This document shows, piece by piece, positions 36,571 to 49,445 of a stretch of DNA of 64,000 nt (its first letter is position 1; the number at the start of each line of letters is the position of its first letter). The stretch lies in assembly GCA_027627225.1 (NCBI GenBank), contig CM051028.1, positions 21,220,201 to 21,284,200 of the forward strand, in the 5' to 3' direction. Made by a program: the position numbers and the translations under genes. The notes under the pieces were generated by a model. The model saw nothing but the letters and a program-made list of their open reading frames with translations, did no database searches and was not told the origin of the DNA. The DNA is from Congeria kusceri (taxonomy: Eukaryota > Mollusca > Bivalvia > Myida > Dreissenidae).

Positions 36571-37149
36571 CTTTGTCAAGAGACAGGAAGGATTGTTTTT
36601 TCCTGGAGCTATGTTGAAATTAAACTTTACATCAAAGTGTTTGCAGTTCAACATAAAACTGATGACTCCGTTAAAATCTGTATCTTGAACAGAACTCTTG
36701 GCAGCATATCCGTCTGGTGGAAAATAGCATTTTGCTATTTCCCAAGCGTTCGATTGCCAGCATAGCGCAGATGTGTTTTTCCAGGAACACGCATTATACC
36801 TGTGTTCCTTTAAAATTGCAGCACGAACGTTATCACATATCTTCGAAGGACATCCTTTAGGTTGTTTAGCAGGTGTGTCATGCATGAATTTATACGCACT
36901 ATTTGCTCCTCTTTTATTGCATATTCCTGGCGTTGGTCATTTCAGTAAGTTTGCGGTGTGACAACTGGTGCACGTGGTTGTTGGCGCCTGGAGACCTGAC
37001 CGGACATTGTTGTATATACTGGCTTGGAAAGCTTTTGCCTCGTTTACAACGAACTGCTCTAGGCCAGACTTTGCAATGTCTACTGCTAGCCAAGCCTTCA
37101 GCCAGTTCGTCCTTTCCTTCTCAGTGAAAACATCAGCTAGACTTGCCAT
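36571..37149 (-). pseudogene. NLR exon 1: DZIP3-like HEPN region, with TGA
   Basis: Opens with an ATG at 37149-37147 (sequence MASLADVFTEKERTNWLKAW) with G at +4, and ends at a GTACAC donor after a lysine codon. An earlier reading from 37179 would need a GTG start and is unlikely in a eukaryote. The exon has 193 codons, broken by TGA at 36937-36939 right after HTANLLK; the frame continues with PTPGICNKRG. From memory this family has Cys at that place, so a TGT or TGC to TGA change is the simplest reading. The second half has the conserved stretches SWKNTSALCW, WEIAKCYFPPDGY and DTDFNGVISFMLNCKHF. This matches the HEPN_DZIP3-like N-terminus seen in mollusc NLR-like proteins (recall, not searched). 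Confidence 0.75.
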
Positions 37150-37199
37150 AGCGTTTACGTTAGCAACATCGCAAAACACAAGTTAACGTTTCTTTTAGG

Positions 37200-40000
37200 A
37201 ACACGTCAGGTCTTGAACTTCATTCTGTCAAATATAAATAATATTGAACACAAGATATAAAGTTCAACACGAAGTGTCCCTGTGTGACACACTATATAGG
37301 TTGAAAGCAAACCCTATTAGTGGCCATATTTTAACGTACCGATTTTAGACATAAGTACGTAATATAAAGACGTAATATATGGATAACCGCCCCGTCCGTT
37401 GGTGGTCATGTTTCAATGAAGCAAAATGTTATGATGGGATTTTGAAGATACTCATCCAAGTACAAGTGATGTTGACTATTTAAGACCATCCCTTCTCCTT
37501 TGAATATGAAGGTTATTTAGTCACATAGGTATAACGACGGTGTTTGTTTTCAGGAATCGGAATGAAATTAGCCATATTAGGTAGACTTTCACCGAAGTTA
37601 TACTTTGTTCATAAACGTTTCAAAGGTTTGTCGCACTAATGTGTGTAAGACGTTTAAGCTTTTAGTTGCCATCTCCTGTACATATTGAGAACGTATATGC
37701 GTTAGTATAATTAATAATATGGAATTGTTTTGCATGTACAACAGTTCAACAGATCATAACTATGCTATAAACATACAATAAATAAGTATTTATCCAGTTT
37801 ATACTACAGGTTGGTACGTTTATGACTTCAATAGAAAGTATATAATTTATTGAAATATCACACGTGTCTAGTTTTTCCATAGACAAGTTTTACCAATAAA
37901 TATGATTATTATTTTTTTGAATATGTTCTGAAATTGCAGAAGTTGTAAAGTAAACGCGTGTTGGAAAATAGCCGTTTACGCAACACCCCATATACGTTGA
38001 CCTATTAACCAATATTTATAACGACACGTTAAACGTTTGCTATTATTAATTAAAACATATGTTGTTCTAGGTTCGTTAACATGATGTTTTCAAACATTTT
38101 ATTAAAATATATGTTTCGTTCATTTGGTTTTCAATAATGCAGACATCATACTTCACTGACTAGCGAAAGTGAACTTATGTTTTGAAGCATGAAAAGGTTG
38201 AAAAGTTTATCATAAAGACAACGGCATGATTAGGATGATGAAGGAATTGATTATCAAGATATAGATGATGGTGGTACAGCAAACAGTACAGAACTGATTA
38301 TGATGGTGGTACATGTATAAATATAAGGATAGACAAAATGATGATGATGGTTTGAAGAGGATTTTAGAGTTAATGATGATGACAATAATGATTGTTTTTA
38401 CCTATTTAAAGTGTCAAAATCATTATAAATGTATTTTCTAAAATATAAATATGCATTGCATATCTACAAAGTTAAACGGATATTATTTTGTTATAAAACT
38501 ATTCCTTACCTTAAACACATGGTATACTTGTTGTTTATACATACGTTATCTCCTCGAGGAATCCCAATACTTAGCTACAGTTGGATTTCCATTATTCTAA
38601 AACTAAACCGCGGAAAAACACTCAAGGATTCCTAAGTGTCCTATAGATAGCAATTACTCAATTTCTGCGTATCGAAGTTAAAAGACCCTTCATAATATTA
38701 CATTGATTTAGCTGAATTTTAACCGTATATATAGCAATATTTCAATGCGTCAATGATGTAAGTAATTTATTGATACATTATTACAGGGCAACTCGCCTTT
38801 TGAAAACTCAACGCTAACGTTAAAATTGGTAAACACCACAGGGGCATGTCATGTGACATTTTCGGGTGCCCATACCTTATAATACCTGTAAATATAGACT
38901 ATAATTACAGGTTTTATAAGTTATCGGTCACCTCAAAAGGTCACATGCCATGCCACTGTGGTTTAAACAATGAAATGTTTCTATACCTGGTTTTGAATAT
39001 ACAGGTTTCCTCCGACCGACAGGCAGTTAAGTGCTTCCCTTCCCGACTTACAATGTATCACCGGAAATGCTTTAATCAACTACTACACCGCTTAGCTCCG
39101 TTGATACTAGATGTATATAAGCTTTCAGTATAACGATATATCGGTGTTTGAAACGTATCGCGGTTTAGTGCTGAGTATAGTTATGCAACACAATACAATG
39201 ACTAAAATGAATAATGTGCTACCTAGTTAACAGACAATAGCAGATTTATTTACCAGTAACAGTATAAAAACAATATTTAGGGTCAATTTAGCTACTTCTT
39301 ATGTGGTCAGTATAAACATAATTAGTGCACTGTAATGGGCAATGTTCCAAACCTGATTATAAATATTATTTTCATTATCTCTATTGTAATACATCACTGA
39401 TCTAATTACAAATTTTGAAAATGGCTTTCCATGCAAAAATATTTTTTTTGAAAATGTTCATTACAATCCCTTTTTGCAATTTTCAACAAAATTCATTTAC
39501 CTCTATAGATGAAAATAATCTAAATTAAATAATAATTACAAATAGCGTCTACATACACACCTTTGATGTATTTCATACAAGCATCGATACGATAGAAGGT
39601 TATGAAAAAAGACAATATTAGGTATTAAAAACATAAAAAATATTAATATTTATAAATTTTCTATGGTAGCTCAGTATAACATTAAAGCTGACAGAAGAGC
39701 TAAAATAATTTTTTGTTATTCAAGATCAATGAAACATATATTATACATGCATATATATTTTCATTTTTCGATGCTCTACGCTAAAATCGATAAAGTTTAC
39801 TTTGATAATTAATATGAGCAGAGAAAACCAGAATAAGTTCATACAAGGGAAAAATTACACAACATTCAAATAAACCACGTACGTATAATGAAATGTTCTA
39901 ACATATATTTTGTTGTTGTTGTTATCTTATAAAAATGTTTTTTTCCTTTTTTTGTTGCTATTAGAGAAGAGTGGTTTAAAAATATCAAGTTTATGCATTT
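37200..40000. other. Upstream of the NLR start; nothing recognised
   Basis: AT-rich. 38215-38400 has scattered gatgatgg words. No promoter element can be assigned, and no ORF with protein-like content. Confidence 0.5.
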
Positions 40001-40015
40001 TACAAGAAAAATAAT

Positions 40016-43000
40016 TCAAAACAAAACAAACAAAAAAACAAAACAAAAAACTAAGAACTCGAAGTTCACATCATATATTAAATTGCCTTTATCGTATAAG
40101 TAATCTGAAAGTATGTTACAAAGATTTTGCGTAACACGGCATTTCCAACACAAGTGTTCAATATCCTCACAGTATTCATTGCATAAATCACATAAGTTAG
40201 AATTTGCCAGTTTGCATCTATAGAGATATGTATTTGTGGAAGTAAGCGCATAATACATTTATATCGGAAGCATCTAAGACTTGTATCTGTACATATTTGG
40301 TGCACAAGTGCATACATTTTCATCCAATTTAGCTCCTTAATTTGCAAAATGACTTGCCATTTATTTTCAGAATGTGTAGTTGTATTTTTTTTATTTTTGA
40401 TAATTGTAGATTGTATAAGACTTTATTTGGTTGGTATGATGTCTTAATCATATCTAATAATGTTTTGTTTCTTACTCCCGTCAAAAACGTTCATCTACAA
40501 ATTCCAATAGATGTTTAAGTATGTTATTTTTAAAACTATTGTATTTAAAAAAAATCGGTGTCCGATGCGTTATACATAAAGTTAAAATTTGAAAAACTAT
40601 AAAAAAAAATCTTCAAGCGGAAATCGATTAACTGATCGATACATTTGATACCTTAATCATGCCAATCTTCCAATTGAAAGTTTTATTTTCAATCTTTATC
40701 TCACTATTATTCCATATTATATGTTTGCTTAAGTCATTTTGATAACAATTTTTGCTCGAATTCCGTCCATTGAGTACATTTTGTAGAAATACATTGTTTT
40801 TACAAATACGTTTAATATCTTGTGATTGTACATTTGAATCAAATAACAATTCCCCTCAGTATTTTTGTAAAAACGTGTCGTATATGCACTTCCACATACC
40901 ATTAGTTTGTGTAAGTAGTGGGTTTACCCAGCAAACCTTTATAGAATTTAAAAACATTTCAATGTCTGTTAACAGTCTTCCCAACATATTTTATAGAATT
41001 CTACTGTTAATCCATCTGAACCCGGACTTTTATCGTTGTTAATTTGCTTTAAGGCACTATGACATTCTCTTAAGATAAATACATTCGCACTTATTTTTGT
41101 TGCTTTCATTAAGGTGATGTATCGGTGTGTTAAAAAAATTTATGTTTGATACGTTATTATTTTGTTTTTGGTAAATTGATTTATAAAATTTTACTTCTTC
41201 CGTTAAAATTTCATTTTGATTTGTAATAAATGAATCATTAAATTTTAAGCATTTAGTTATTTTCTTTTCAGGATGTTTATTTTTCTAGGTTTGCGAAATA
41301 TGCACTTTTTTTTTCGTTACTTTCAAAGTAAACATCTTTTGACCTAAATAACATTTCATTATTTTTTATCTCGTATATTATCCAACAACATTTTCTTGCT
41401 GGATAATTCTTCTATTTAGTCTCTGTTATCATAATCTATTAATTCTTGTTCAAGAGTTTCGATTTCTATAATTAGTGTTCTTTTTGCAGATTATCGTCTT
41501 TTTTCGTTTGACTAGCAAATATAATGATTATATATCTAATATTTCCCTTTTCTAATTCCCATCCAATATTTGGATTTGAATTTTTATTATGGTCTAAAAT
41601 TTGTTTAGATGACGTTCTTATTAACGACTGATATTGTGCATTTAAAAGAAGAATGTTGTTAATTAAAAAATATCCTGGTCCCCTTTTTGTGAAATAAAAT
41701 CTATTTTTAATCCTACACTTGAATGGTCTGATTTATATCCTGTTTGAATTACGCAATTTTTTAGTATATATTACATAATGAACTAGTGTAAAAGAAGTCA
41801 AGTCTACTGACAATCAGTGGCTTACCATTACAGTGCGATGTAAATTGACGTTTATTAGGATTATACATTCTCCAGATATCTATCAGATTATTTTCGTGTA
41901 TGATGGTATTGTAAGCTACCTTGCAATGAAGATTCTTGATAACATCAGTGTCGATTACAGATTGAGTCTGGCAGCAAACACTAGTAAAGACGGAGATGAT
42001 ATTATATCTATTACTTCTTAATCACAGAAGAAGTCAAACTCTATATATCGAAGCAACAGTAGCTTTAAATATGCATTTATAACAATACAATTTGAAATGC
42101 TGCATCATGACAACTTCAGTAATTCAAACGAAGCCAGCGTCTCAATAGTTTCATAAAGTTTTAACAATATACATGTATGTACAATATGCAATTTATAATA
42201 TAAATAATCTTATAATGCACAAAGAAAAGCTATTATTAACAATTTGACGAGTTATGGATACAATGTATTTAATAACATTCCATCATATTCCTACGCGTGT
42301 AGTAAACAATGTACATTGCTGCAGCCGTAATGCAGTGCAGGACTTTGGTACGGTGCAAAAATGGATTATTCGTTCAACAATCAACGTTAATGGACTAAAC
42401 AGGGGGTAAATACAAAGATTTAAATTCATTAAAGTTCGTAGAACAATATCCTGCTGAAACAATGGATTTTATAGACAAGGCAATAGCAACAATAATATTG
42501 TGTACTAATATTCGGAATGGGAACGAATTCGGACAATGTTTACTTCTAATATAAGAATATGTACATTACAGTATATATGTTTTATCTGCATTGGTTGTGT
42601 GTGTCGGCTCGAGCGCTTTTATTGTCAAGGTTCGCATTTAAAACTGTATTAAAATCGCCTTCAATTACAACATTGTCATCAATATTTGCTAAGTATTTAC
42701 CAAGAGTTGTAAAAATGCGCGCGTCATCATTATTTCGTCCATACGGCTAATAATAGTGAAAATGTTTTCATTAATTTATAATTTTAATGCATGTAGACGG
42801 CATGGAAAAATATAATCATCGTGTTTTAAAGCTTTAACTGTTTTGGGGGGGATTGATAAAAATTGCTACCCCTTCAGTGTTTGATTTCGTACCACTAATA
42901 AAAGCTTGACCATTCCACTCGCGCGTACATGATCAACGATGCTATTGGCTAAATGTGTTTCTTGCAAAATATACAATGCAAAATCATAATTCTCTAACTA

Positions 43001-43083
43001 TTCGAATACTTGAAGTCGATTTTTGTATTACCTAAACCTTTAACATTCAATGTCAATATTACTGTTTCCATTTAATTGTAGGC
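40016..43083 (-). mobile_element. APE-type LINE, decayed, RT palm deleted
   Basis: The minus strand reads through a LINE in order, with many frameshifts and stops. The endonuclease start is LNVKGLGNTK near 43040, WNGQAFISGTKSNTEGVAIF near 42880, and VVIEGDFNTVLN near 42650 (GDFN motif). Its end is IDIWRMYNPNKRQFT and SRLDFFYTSSL near 41800-41900. The RT start INNDKSPGSDGLTVEFYKIC is at about 41040-40980. The sequence then jumps to post-RT text (WVNPLLTQTNGMWKCIYDTF, 40930-40870), so the palm with its FADD motif is gone. The C-terminal zinc-binding stretch CDLCNEYCEDIEHLCWKC lies near 40150. About 500 bp between 42020 and 42600 does not fit and may be a later insertion. Plus-strand ORFs here are antisense. 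Confidence 0.82.
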
Positions 43084-43089
43084 AATTTT

Positions 43090-46000
43090 ACAATCAGACA
43101 GTCAGATATCTTCCAATAAATCGATGTTCTGAAAATATTTCTTTTGAATAGGCAAAAATAAAAAAATGTAATGTATTGTTTTAATTGTACCCTTATTTAA
43201 CATATTTATATATAAATGTGAGCGAACCCTTGCCTTTCACATTTTTCAATGATTTTTACGTGGTTATGGACAAAAATGGATTTTAGTTAAAATGCTTGCA
43301 AAAGTGAAGTTTTACTATTAGCCAGGTACTTATTAAGATTATGTATACTTGATATCTTAATAATGTGAACTTGAGCTGATAACATAAATTGTATAAATGT
43401 ATTATTCTGGAGAATCAACCTCACTATAGGAAATTTTAGAGTAAAACAAAATCGAAAATATAATTACAAACATAATAAGGCGTATACACCTTATGTTTTC
43501 AGGTTATTTACTACAAAACTTGTAATAATGTTCTTTTTGTGCAAGCATGGTTTGATTGAATATTTGTTAAATACGTGATTATAGTGTAATAATACGAACA
43601 CATAAGCGCTAACACTTAAAGTTAGTTGTCATACAATAGTAGTACATCAGAGCGAGGTTAATTGTCCAACAATTCATGCATATATGTCTATAATACATAT
43701 AGATCATCTAGAATCATTTTTATATCTAATTTTAATAGTTCACTATGACAATCTGGTAAACCATGGTAAAAATAAGTGTCATTTCAACATTCATTTTAAT
43801 CGTTAAATTATTATATATTTCTAAATTACATATCTTTGCAATGTTTGTTAAATTATGAATCCTTTACGCATCAATGTTGTGTTTCATAATAGTATACATT
43901 TATACGTTATATAAACAACCTTATTAGGGTTTATCTATTTTAATGTATACATTTATATGAATTGTATTTATCTATGAAATACATGTTGTAAATCATGGAA
44001 GCAAAAGTAAGTGTTTGTATTAAAGCCCCAAAAAGTCACTCACATCTAAAAACAAAAATTGTGGGGGTGACAAAAGAGTTATATAATTAGATAAAATAAT
44101 CTGTTGTCTAAAAGACTTGGTTTTCCGGGACTTATATGTCTTTTTTTCACTAACATCTTTTTATTTGTTTTTCGTTTATAACATATATTTGACAGAAATA
44201 AAAAGAAAGAAACACATTGGCCGCGTCCTTTTTGAAAATAAACTGAGGAAAAACAAACATACCTGTTAAAAACAAGACAGATTTTTTATGTAATTCCTCA
44301 ACAATTATTATCAAATGTAGCAGAAAATATGAAATTAAAGTTAAATACACCAGTTCAAAACTATTTAATAATGAAAAGCAATTATCTGAGTGAATGGAAT
44401 ATTTGTTTTCAAATTTAGGTTCCATTGGGCACACAAAATGCCACCCACACCCTTCGCTGTTTTCAACTCTAAGACAAAACACTATGCATGGGCAATAAGG
44501 TTTCTTTTTTGTATTTCTTTTCCATTTAACTTCGTGTCAATAGGTTATATACTGCGGTATGTTGGCAATTTAGTCTGCATATGCTGGTAATTTAGGATGC
44601 ATCTTCATAAACTGGCACAGTCAGAGAATCATGTGCACTGTGCTTATCACCAGGCTAGACCTCCAGGGAATCATTACAGATGATTTGCGGCAATTCTCTT
44701 CCTTCAGCTGAAACTAAAAAAACTGTTCAATATATATGCAACCCAACCTAAGCCATATTTTCCAATGTTTGGTAAAGAAAATGTGAAAACTGGTTAATTA
44801 CTTTTTACAATTTTAATACAAATCCTTTAGGAACATATGCGCACACATTCATAAGCAAAACATGGCACACATACTAAGTATAAGGAGTCAACTTCAACCC
44901 GGTAGTAGAAAAAGCTGACAACAACTTAATTTTATTGAGGGCTTAAAACCAAGGGATTGACAGATCACCATACTTTATGACTTGTATACATGTTCATTTG
45001 CAAGTTAAGATGTAAAGAAATATAGACGCACACAATTAAACACAACTACTAATAAAAGGCCTATTATTTAAATTTAAGCAATAACATTTCGTAGTTTTAG
45101 AATTAAATGAAAGCATTACAACATATTGAACTTTTATAAAGCACTAAAGTTTGGATTCTATAAGTCAATGTACATGGACCAAATTATGTCAATTTCTGGT
45201 CTTACAATTGTTATTTATTTTATTTGGTTCTGAATTTCTTTCAGTTAGATATCTCTTTTTGCTTCTTATTTTTCCTTTTACAGTTGTTTTGTTTAACCCA
45301 CGAAACTTCCGGTTACTTTTGGTTCGATTTCGCATATGTTAACATTTCGCGAACAGCATGAACATCATGGGAAATAATGTTATCTAAAATATGAAAGTGC
45401 TTATATTAAAAATAACACGTTTTAGACAATAATCAGAATAAAACAGGCATCGTATGAACTGAGTAAGGAAATTTACCAGCAGTTACCAACATCGGTCAGT
45501 CTTAGAAAACAACGCGAGAAATGATTACAGTTGTACTACCTTGATGACGTCACAGTTATAACAAACAATTGGTTCCCGACCAGACCTTTCATTGTTATGT
45601 TTAGACCGGGTAACAAATAAAAGGAAATAGCGCGAAAAAACAAATTGTGGAAATATTGAGGATATATCGCAACATAGTATGTCAACATATGTTATGTTTT
45701 TTACTTAAGTAGGTATACACACACATAAAAGTATCTGTCGAATTCTTATTTTACTGCAATTTTACGTCGCAACCGGTTTTCGCGAACACCGGACCAGTTG
45801 TGACGAAGAATGCTGGGTTTCATAGCTATATGGGTACTTCAAAAACTGATACGTATGAGCGGTCAACGCTGCGCGGCGGGCTTTTGTCCGTATTAAGAGA
45901 TTGTATTCCGTATTCAATAAGTGATCAGACATATTGGCAGACATATTGGTATAACACACGCTTTTACACATAAACATATCATAAAACGAACGTATGCTAA

Positions 46001-46280
46001 ATTTGATAAACTACATTACATTGCTGCCTCTAAACATATTGCACTTTATTTTATGCTTCCTCGGGATTTATTTCTAAATGTATGTGAAATAAAATCAGTA
46101 AGTCACTTTTTAAATACAGTGAAAATAGCACCCGGAACGTTCACTTTTTCCAGATTTGATACAGTAAATGAAACGGACCGTCTGCGATTTGATATGACGT
46201 CATTACTTTCACGTCTCACGTTATGAGTCCCGCGATATTTTTTCAATTAAACTCACATTTATAGCAAATACAATTAAAAC
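43090..46280. other. AT-rich stretch, nothing recognised
   Basis: Short ORFs only, including 101 codons at 45921-46226 (plus) with no motif. No repeat family identified. Confidence 0.5.
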
Positions 46281-46282
46281 AT

Positions 46283-48075
46283 GCATAGGAGAGGTCCCGG
46301 CGTCGGCCTAGTGAGCTCTGTCTGGTGAGCTCTGTCGTAAGTGTACTCGCCATGTAAACTAGAAGTCCCTGGTTCGGTCAGGGTAGCTGTGTCGTAAGAG
46401 TACTCTCTATGTTAACAGGAGGTCCCTGGTTCGGTCTGGGTAGCTCTGTCGTAAGAGTACTCTCTATGTTAACAGGAGGTCCCTGGTTCAGTCTGGGTAG
46501 CTGTGTCGTAAGAGTACTCTCTATGTTAACAGGAGGTCCCTGGTTCGGTCTGGGTAGCTGTGTCGTAAGAGTACTCTCCATGTAAACTAGAGGTCCCTGG
46601 TTCGGTCTGGATAGCTGTGTCGTAAGTGTACTCTCCATGTAAACTAGAGGTCCCTGGTTCGGTCTGGGTAGCTGTGTCGTAAGAGTACTCTCCATGTAAA
46701 CTAGAGGTCCCTGGTTCGTCAGGGTAGCTGTGTCGTAAGAGTACTCTCTATGTTAACAGGAGGTCCCTGGTTCGGTCTGGGTAGCTGTGTCGTAGGAGTA
46801 CTCTCTATGGTAACAGGAGGTCCCTGGTTCGGTCTGGGTAGCTCTGTCGTAAGAGTACTCTCCATGTAAACAAGAGGTTTCTGGTTCGATCTGGGTAGCT
46901 CACTTGTAAGAGTACTCTCCATGTAAACTAGAGGTCCCTGGTTCGGTCTGGGTAGCTGTGTCGTAAGAGTACTCTCCATGTTAACAAGAGGTTCCTGGTT
47001 CGATCTGGGTAGCTCTGTCGTAAGAATATTATCCATGTATACTAGAGGTCCCTGGTTCGGTATGCGTAGCTCTGTCGTTAGAGTACTCAACATGCAAAGG
47101 CGAGGTCTCCATGTAAACGAGAGGTCCCGGTTTCTGTCTTGTTACCTCGGTCGGTAAGTTACACTCCGTGATGAAGAGGGCCTGGGTTCGGCCTGGTTAG
47201 CTATGTCGTAAGAGTGCTCACAATGCAATCGAGAGGTCTCAGATTCGGCCTGGTTAGCTATGTCAGGAGAGTACTCTCTATGTAAACGAGATGTCTCGGG
47301 TTCGGCCCGGTTAGCTCTGTCGGAAGATTGATCTACATGTAAACGTGAGGTCCCTGTGTTCGGCCCTGTAAGCTCTGTCGGGGGAGTACTGTCCATGTAA
47401 ACGTGTAGTCCTGTGTTCAGTCTAGTAAGCTCTGTCGATAGGTCCCGGTTTCTGTCTGGTTAGCTCTCTAGTTGGGGTACCCTCCATGTAAACGAGTGCA
47501 AGGGTTCAGCCTGGTTAGCTCTGTCGATAGAGTACTCTCCATGTAAACGAGAGGTCCCGGGTTCGGCCTGGCTAGCTCTGTCGATGTGGTACCCTCTATG
47601 TACAGTAGAGGTCCCGGTTTCGGACTGGTTAGCTCTGTCGGGAAAGTACTGTTCATGTTAACGAGAGGTCTCGGGTTAGGCCTGGTCAACGCTGTCGAAC
47701 GAGTATTCACCATGCAAACGAGAGGTCCGGAATTCGGCCTGATTAGCTCTGTCGGGAGATAATTGTTCATGTACATGTAAATGAGAGGTATCGGATTCGA
47801 TCAGGTTAACGCTGTCGAGAGAGTACTCACCATGTAAACGAGATGTCTCGGCTTCTGCCTGGTTAGCTCTGTCGGGAGAGGACTCTGCATGTAACGAGGA
47901 CCCGGTTTCGGTCTGGTTAGCTCTGTCGGGAGAGTACTCTCAATGTCAACGAGAGGTCCCGGGATCGGTTTGGTTAGCTTTGTCTGTAGTGAATAGTCTA
48001 TGTAAACGAGATGTATCGGGTTCGGTCTGGTTACTTCTGTCGGTAGCGCACTCTCCATGTAAACGAAAGGTCCAT
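46283..48075 (+). repeat. 57-bp tRNA-like satellite, block 1
   Basis: About 30 units. The consensus runs ggttagctctgtcgggagag, tactctccatgtaaacgaga, ggtcccgggttcggcct. In order this is a D-arm (TAGCTCNGTCGGGAGAG), an anticodon-like arm (CTCTC-loop-GAGAG), then a T-arm and B-box-like GGGTTCGGCC. It is a tRNA body without the acceptor stem. The left third (46.3-47.1 kb) is much more homogeneous than the rest. Minus-strand ORFs of up to 124 codons (MESTLTTQLPRPNQGPLVY units) follow from the 57-bp period and are not taken as genes. Confidence 0.9.
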
Positions 48076-48582
48076 TGTGAGTTAAAAAGCTAAGGAGACC
48101 GTCTCATGTAGTAGTGTTAGGAAAATGCTCGATGGGTAAACCAGATGCACTTCGAGGGTTTCAAACGGTAAGACACACTTGCAACGTTTGAGTAATATAT
48201 GAATATTGTGTTCGCTTTTTAACGGTGCGTTTTTGCGAAATCGGTAAATGTCTTCACCATCAGTATTTGTAAAAAAAAATACACGTTCAAAATTATCTAA
48301 CGAATTTATGAGCATGATGAGTACGATTTTACAAAAAAATATGCACCACTTTGCGTTTGTACTGAATGAATTCTGAAAATGCAACGGCTGTCTCTAATAA
48401 CAGTTTTAAAAATGTCTTCATTAATGAATAATGTATTAATGATATACTATTTAATAATTGTTGACTTATTATTTTGAAAATTTAATAAATGAGGTGAACT
48501 TATTCAATAACAAACACAATCAAATCCAGACACGTCACAAGACCGAATAATAGGTACTTAATATATCCACTTGCGAATAATT
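48076..48582. other. Non-satellite insert between satellite blocks
   Basis: AT-rich and not tandem. It holds a 100-codon minus-strand ORF at 48082-48384 with no recognisable motif. The sharp loss of the 57-bp unit on both sides suggests insertion; no terminal repeats were found. Confidence 0.5.
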
Positions 48583-49445
48583 GGTGCAGAGGTGCCGGGG
48601 TTCGGCCTGGTTAGCTTTGTCGAGAAAGAACTCTGCATGTAAACGAGATATCCCGGGTTCGCCCTAGATAGCTCTGTCGGGATAGTACTCTCCATGTAAA
48701 CGACAGGTCCCGGGTTCAGCCTGGTTAGCTCTGTCGGAAGCGTACTCTCCGTGTAAACCATACGTACCGTGTTCGGTCTGGTTAGCTCTGTCGGCAGAGT
48801 ACTATCCATGTAAACGAGAGTCCCCGGCTTCAGCCTGGTTAGCTCTGTCGGAAGCGTAATCTCCATGTAAAACATACGTACCGTGTTCGGTCTGGTTAGC
48901 TCTGTCGGCAGAGTATTCTCAATGTAAACGAGAGGCCCCGAGTTAGGTCTGGTTAGTTCTGTCGGGAGAATACTCTCTATGTAAACGAGATGTCCCGGTT
49001 TCGGCCTTTATAGCTCTGTTGGGAGAGTACTCTCCAAAAAAACTAAACATCCCTGGTTCACTCTGGTTAGCTCTGTCTGGAGATTACGCTACATGTAAAC
49101 AGGTGTTCTCTGGTTAGGCCTTGTTAGTTCTGTCAGTAGTGTTATATAAATTAACATGAGAGGTCCCGGGATCGGTCTGGTTAGCACTGTCAAGAGAGTA
49201 TCCTCCATGTAAACGAAATGTCCCGGGTTCTGCATGGTTTGCTCTGTCGAGAGAGTATCCTCCATGCAAACGAGAGGGCCAGGGCCCGATCTAGCCACCT
49301 CTGTTGGAAGCGTACTCTCCATGTCAACAAGAGGTTCCGGGTTCGGTCTGGTTAACTCTGTCGGGTGAGTACTCTCCATGTAAACTAGAGGTCCCGGGTT
49401 CGGCCTGGTTAGCTCTGTCGGGAGAGTATTCTCCATGTATGATTT
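48583..49445 (+). repeat. 57-bp tRNA-like satellite, block 2
   Basis: About 14 to 15 more units of the same satellite, more diverged (minus-strand translation MESTLPTELTRPNPGPLVY). Separated from block 1 by about 510 bp of unrelated AT-rich sequence. Confidence 0.88.

Larger units (their letters stand above)
12399..37149 (-). pseudogene. HEPN-NACHT-LRR (NLR-like) gene, five exons, six lesions
   Basis: Minus-strand gene assembled by eye. Exons: 37149-36571, 34628-34470, 33929-33552, 29621-27834 and 15230-12399. Each join has GT donor and AG acceptor, and the phases agree: 0, 0, 1, 1. Order of domains is HEPN, coiled coil, NACHT ATPase, leucine-rich array, which is the plan of NLR-type intracellular receptors thought to sense danger or pathogens in molluscs. 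Lesions are a TGA at 36937-36939, a 1-base loss at about 33856-33858, a TAA at 33787-33789, a 2-base loss at about 14760, and TAG codons at 13794-13796 and 12906-12908. Without them the product would be about 1,900 residues. The domain calls rest on visible motifs; the pseudogene call is inference, because sequencing errors could explain some lesions but hardly all six. Confidence 0.82.

Noticed and set aside
37150..37179. Earlier start for NLR exon 1
   Set aside because: The codon there is GTG; ATG at 37149 fits a eukaryote and the family's usual MASL start.
36565..37186. Plus-strand ORFs of 62 to 74 codons
   Set aside because: Antisense of NLR exon 1.
46283..49445. CRISPR-like array
   Set aside because: Units are contiguous and diverged with no unique spacers of constant length, and the genome is eukaryotic.
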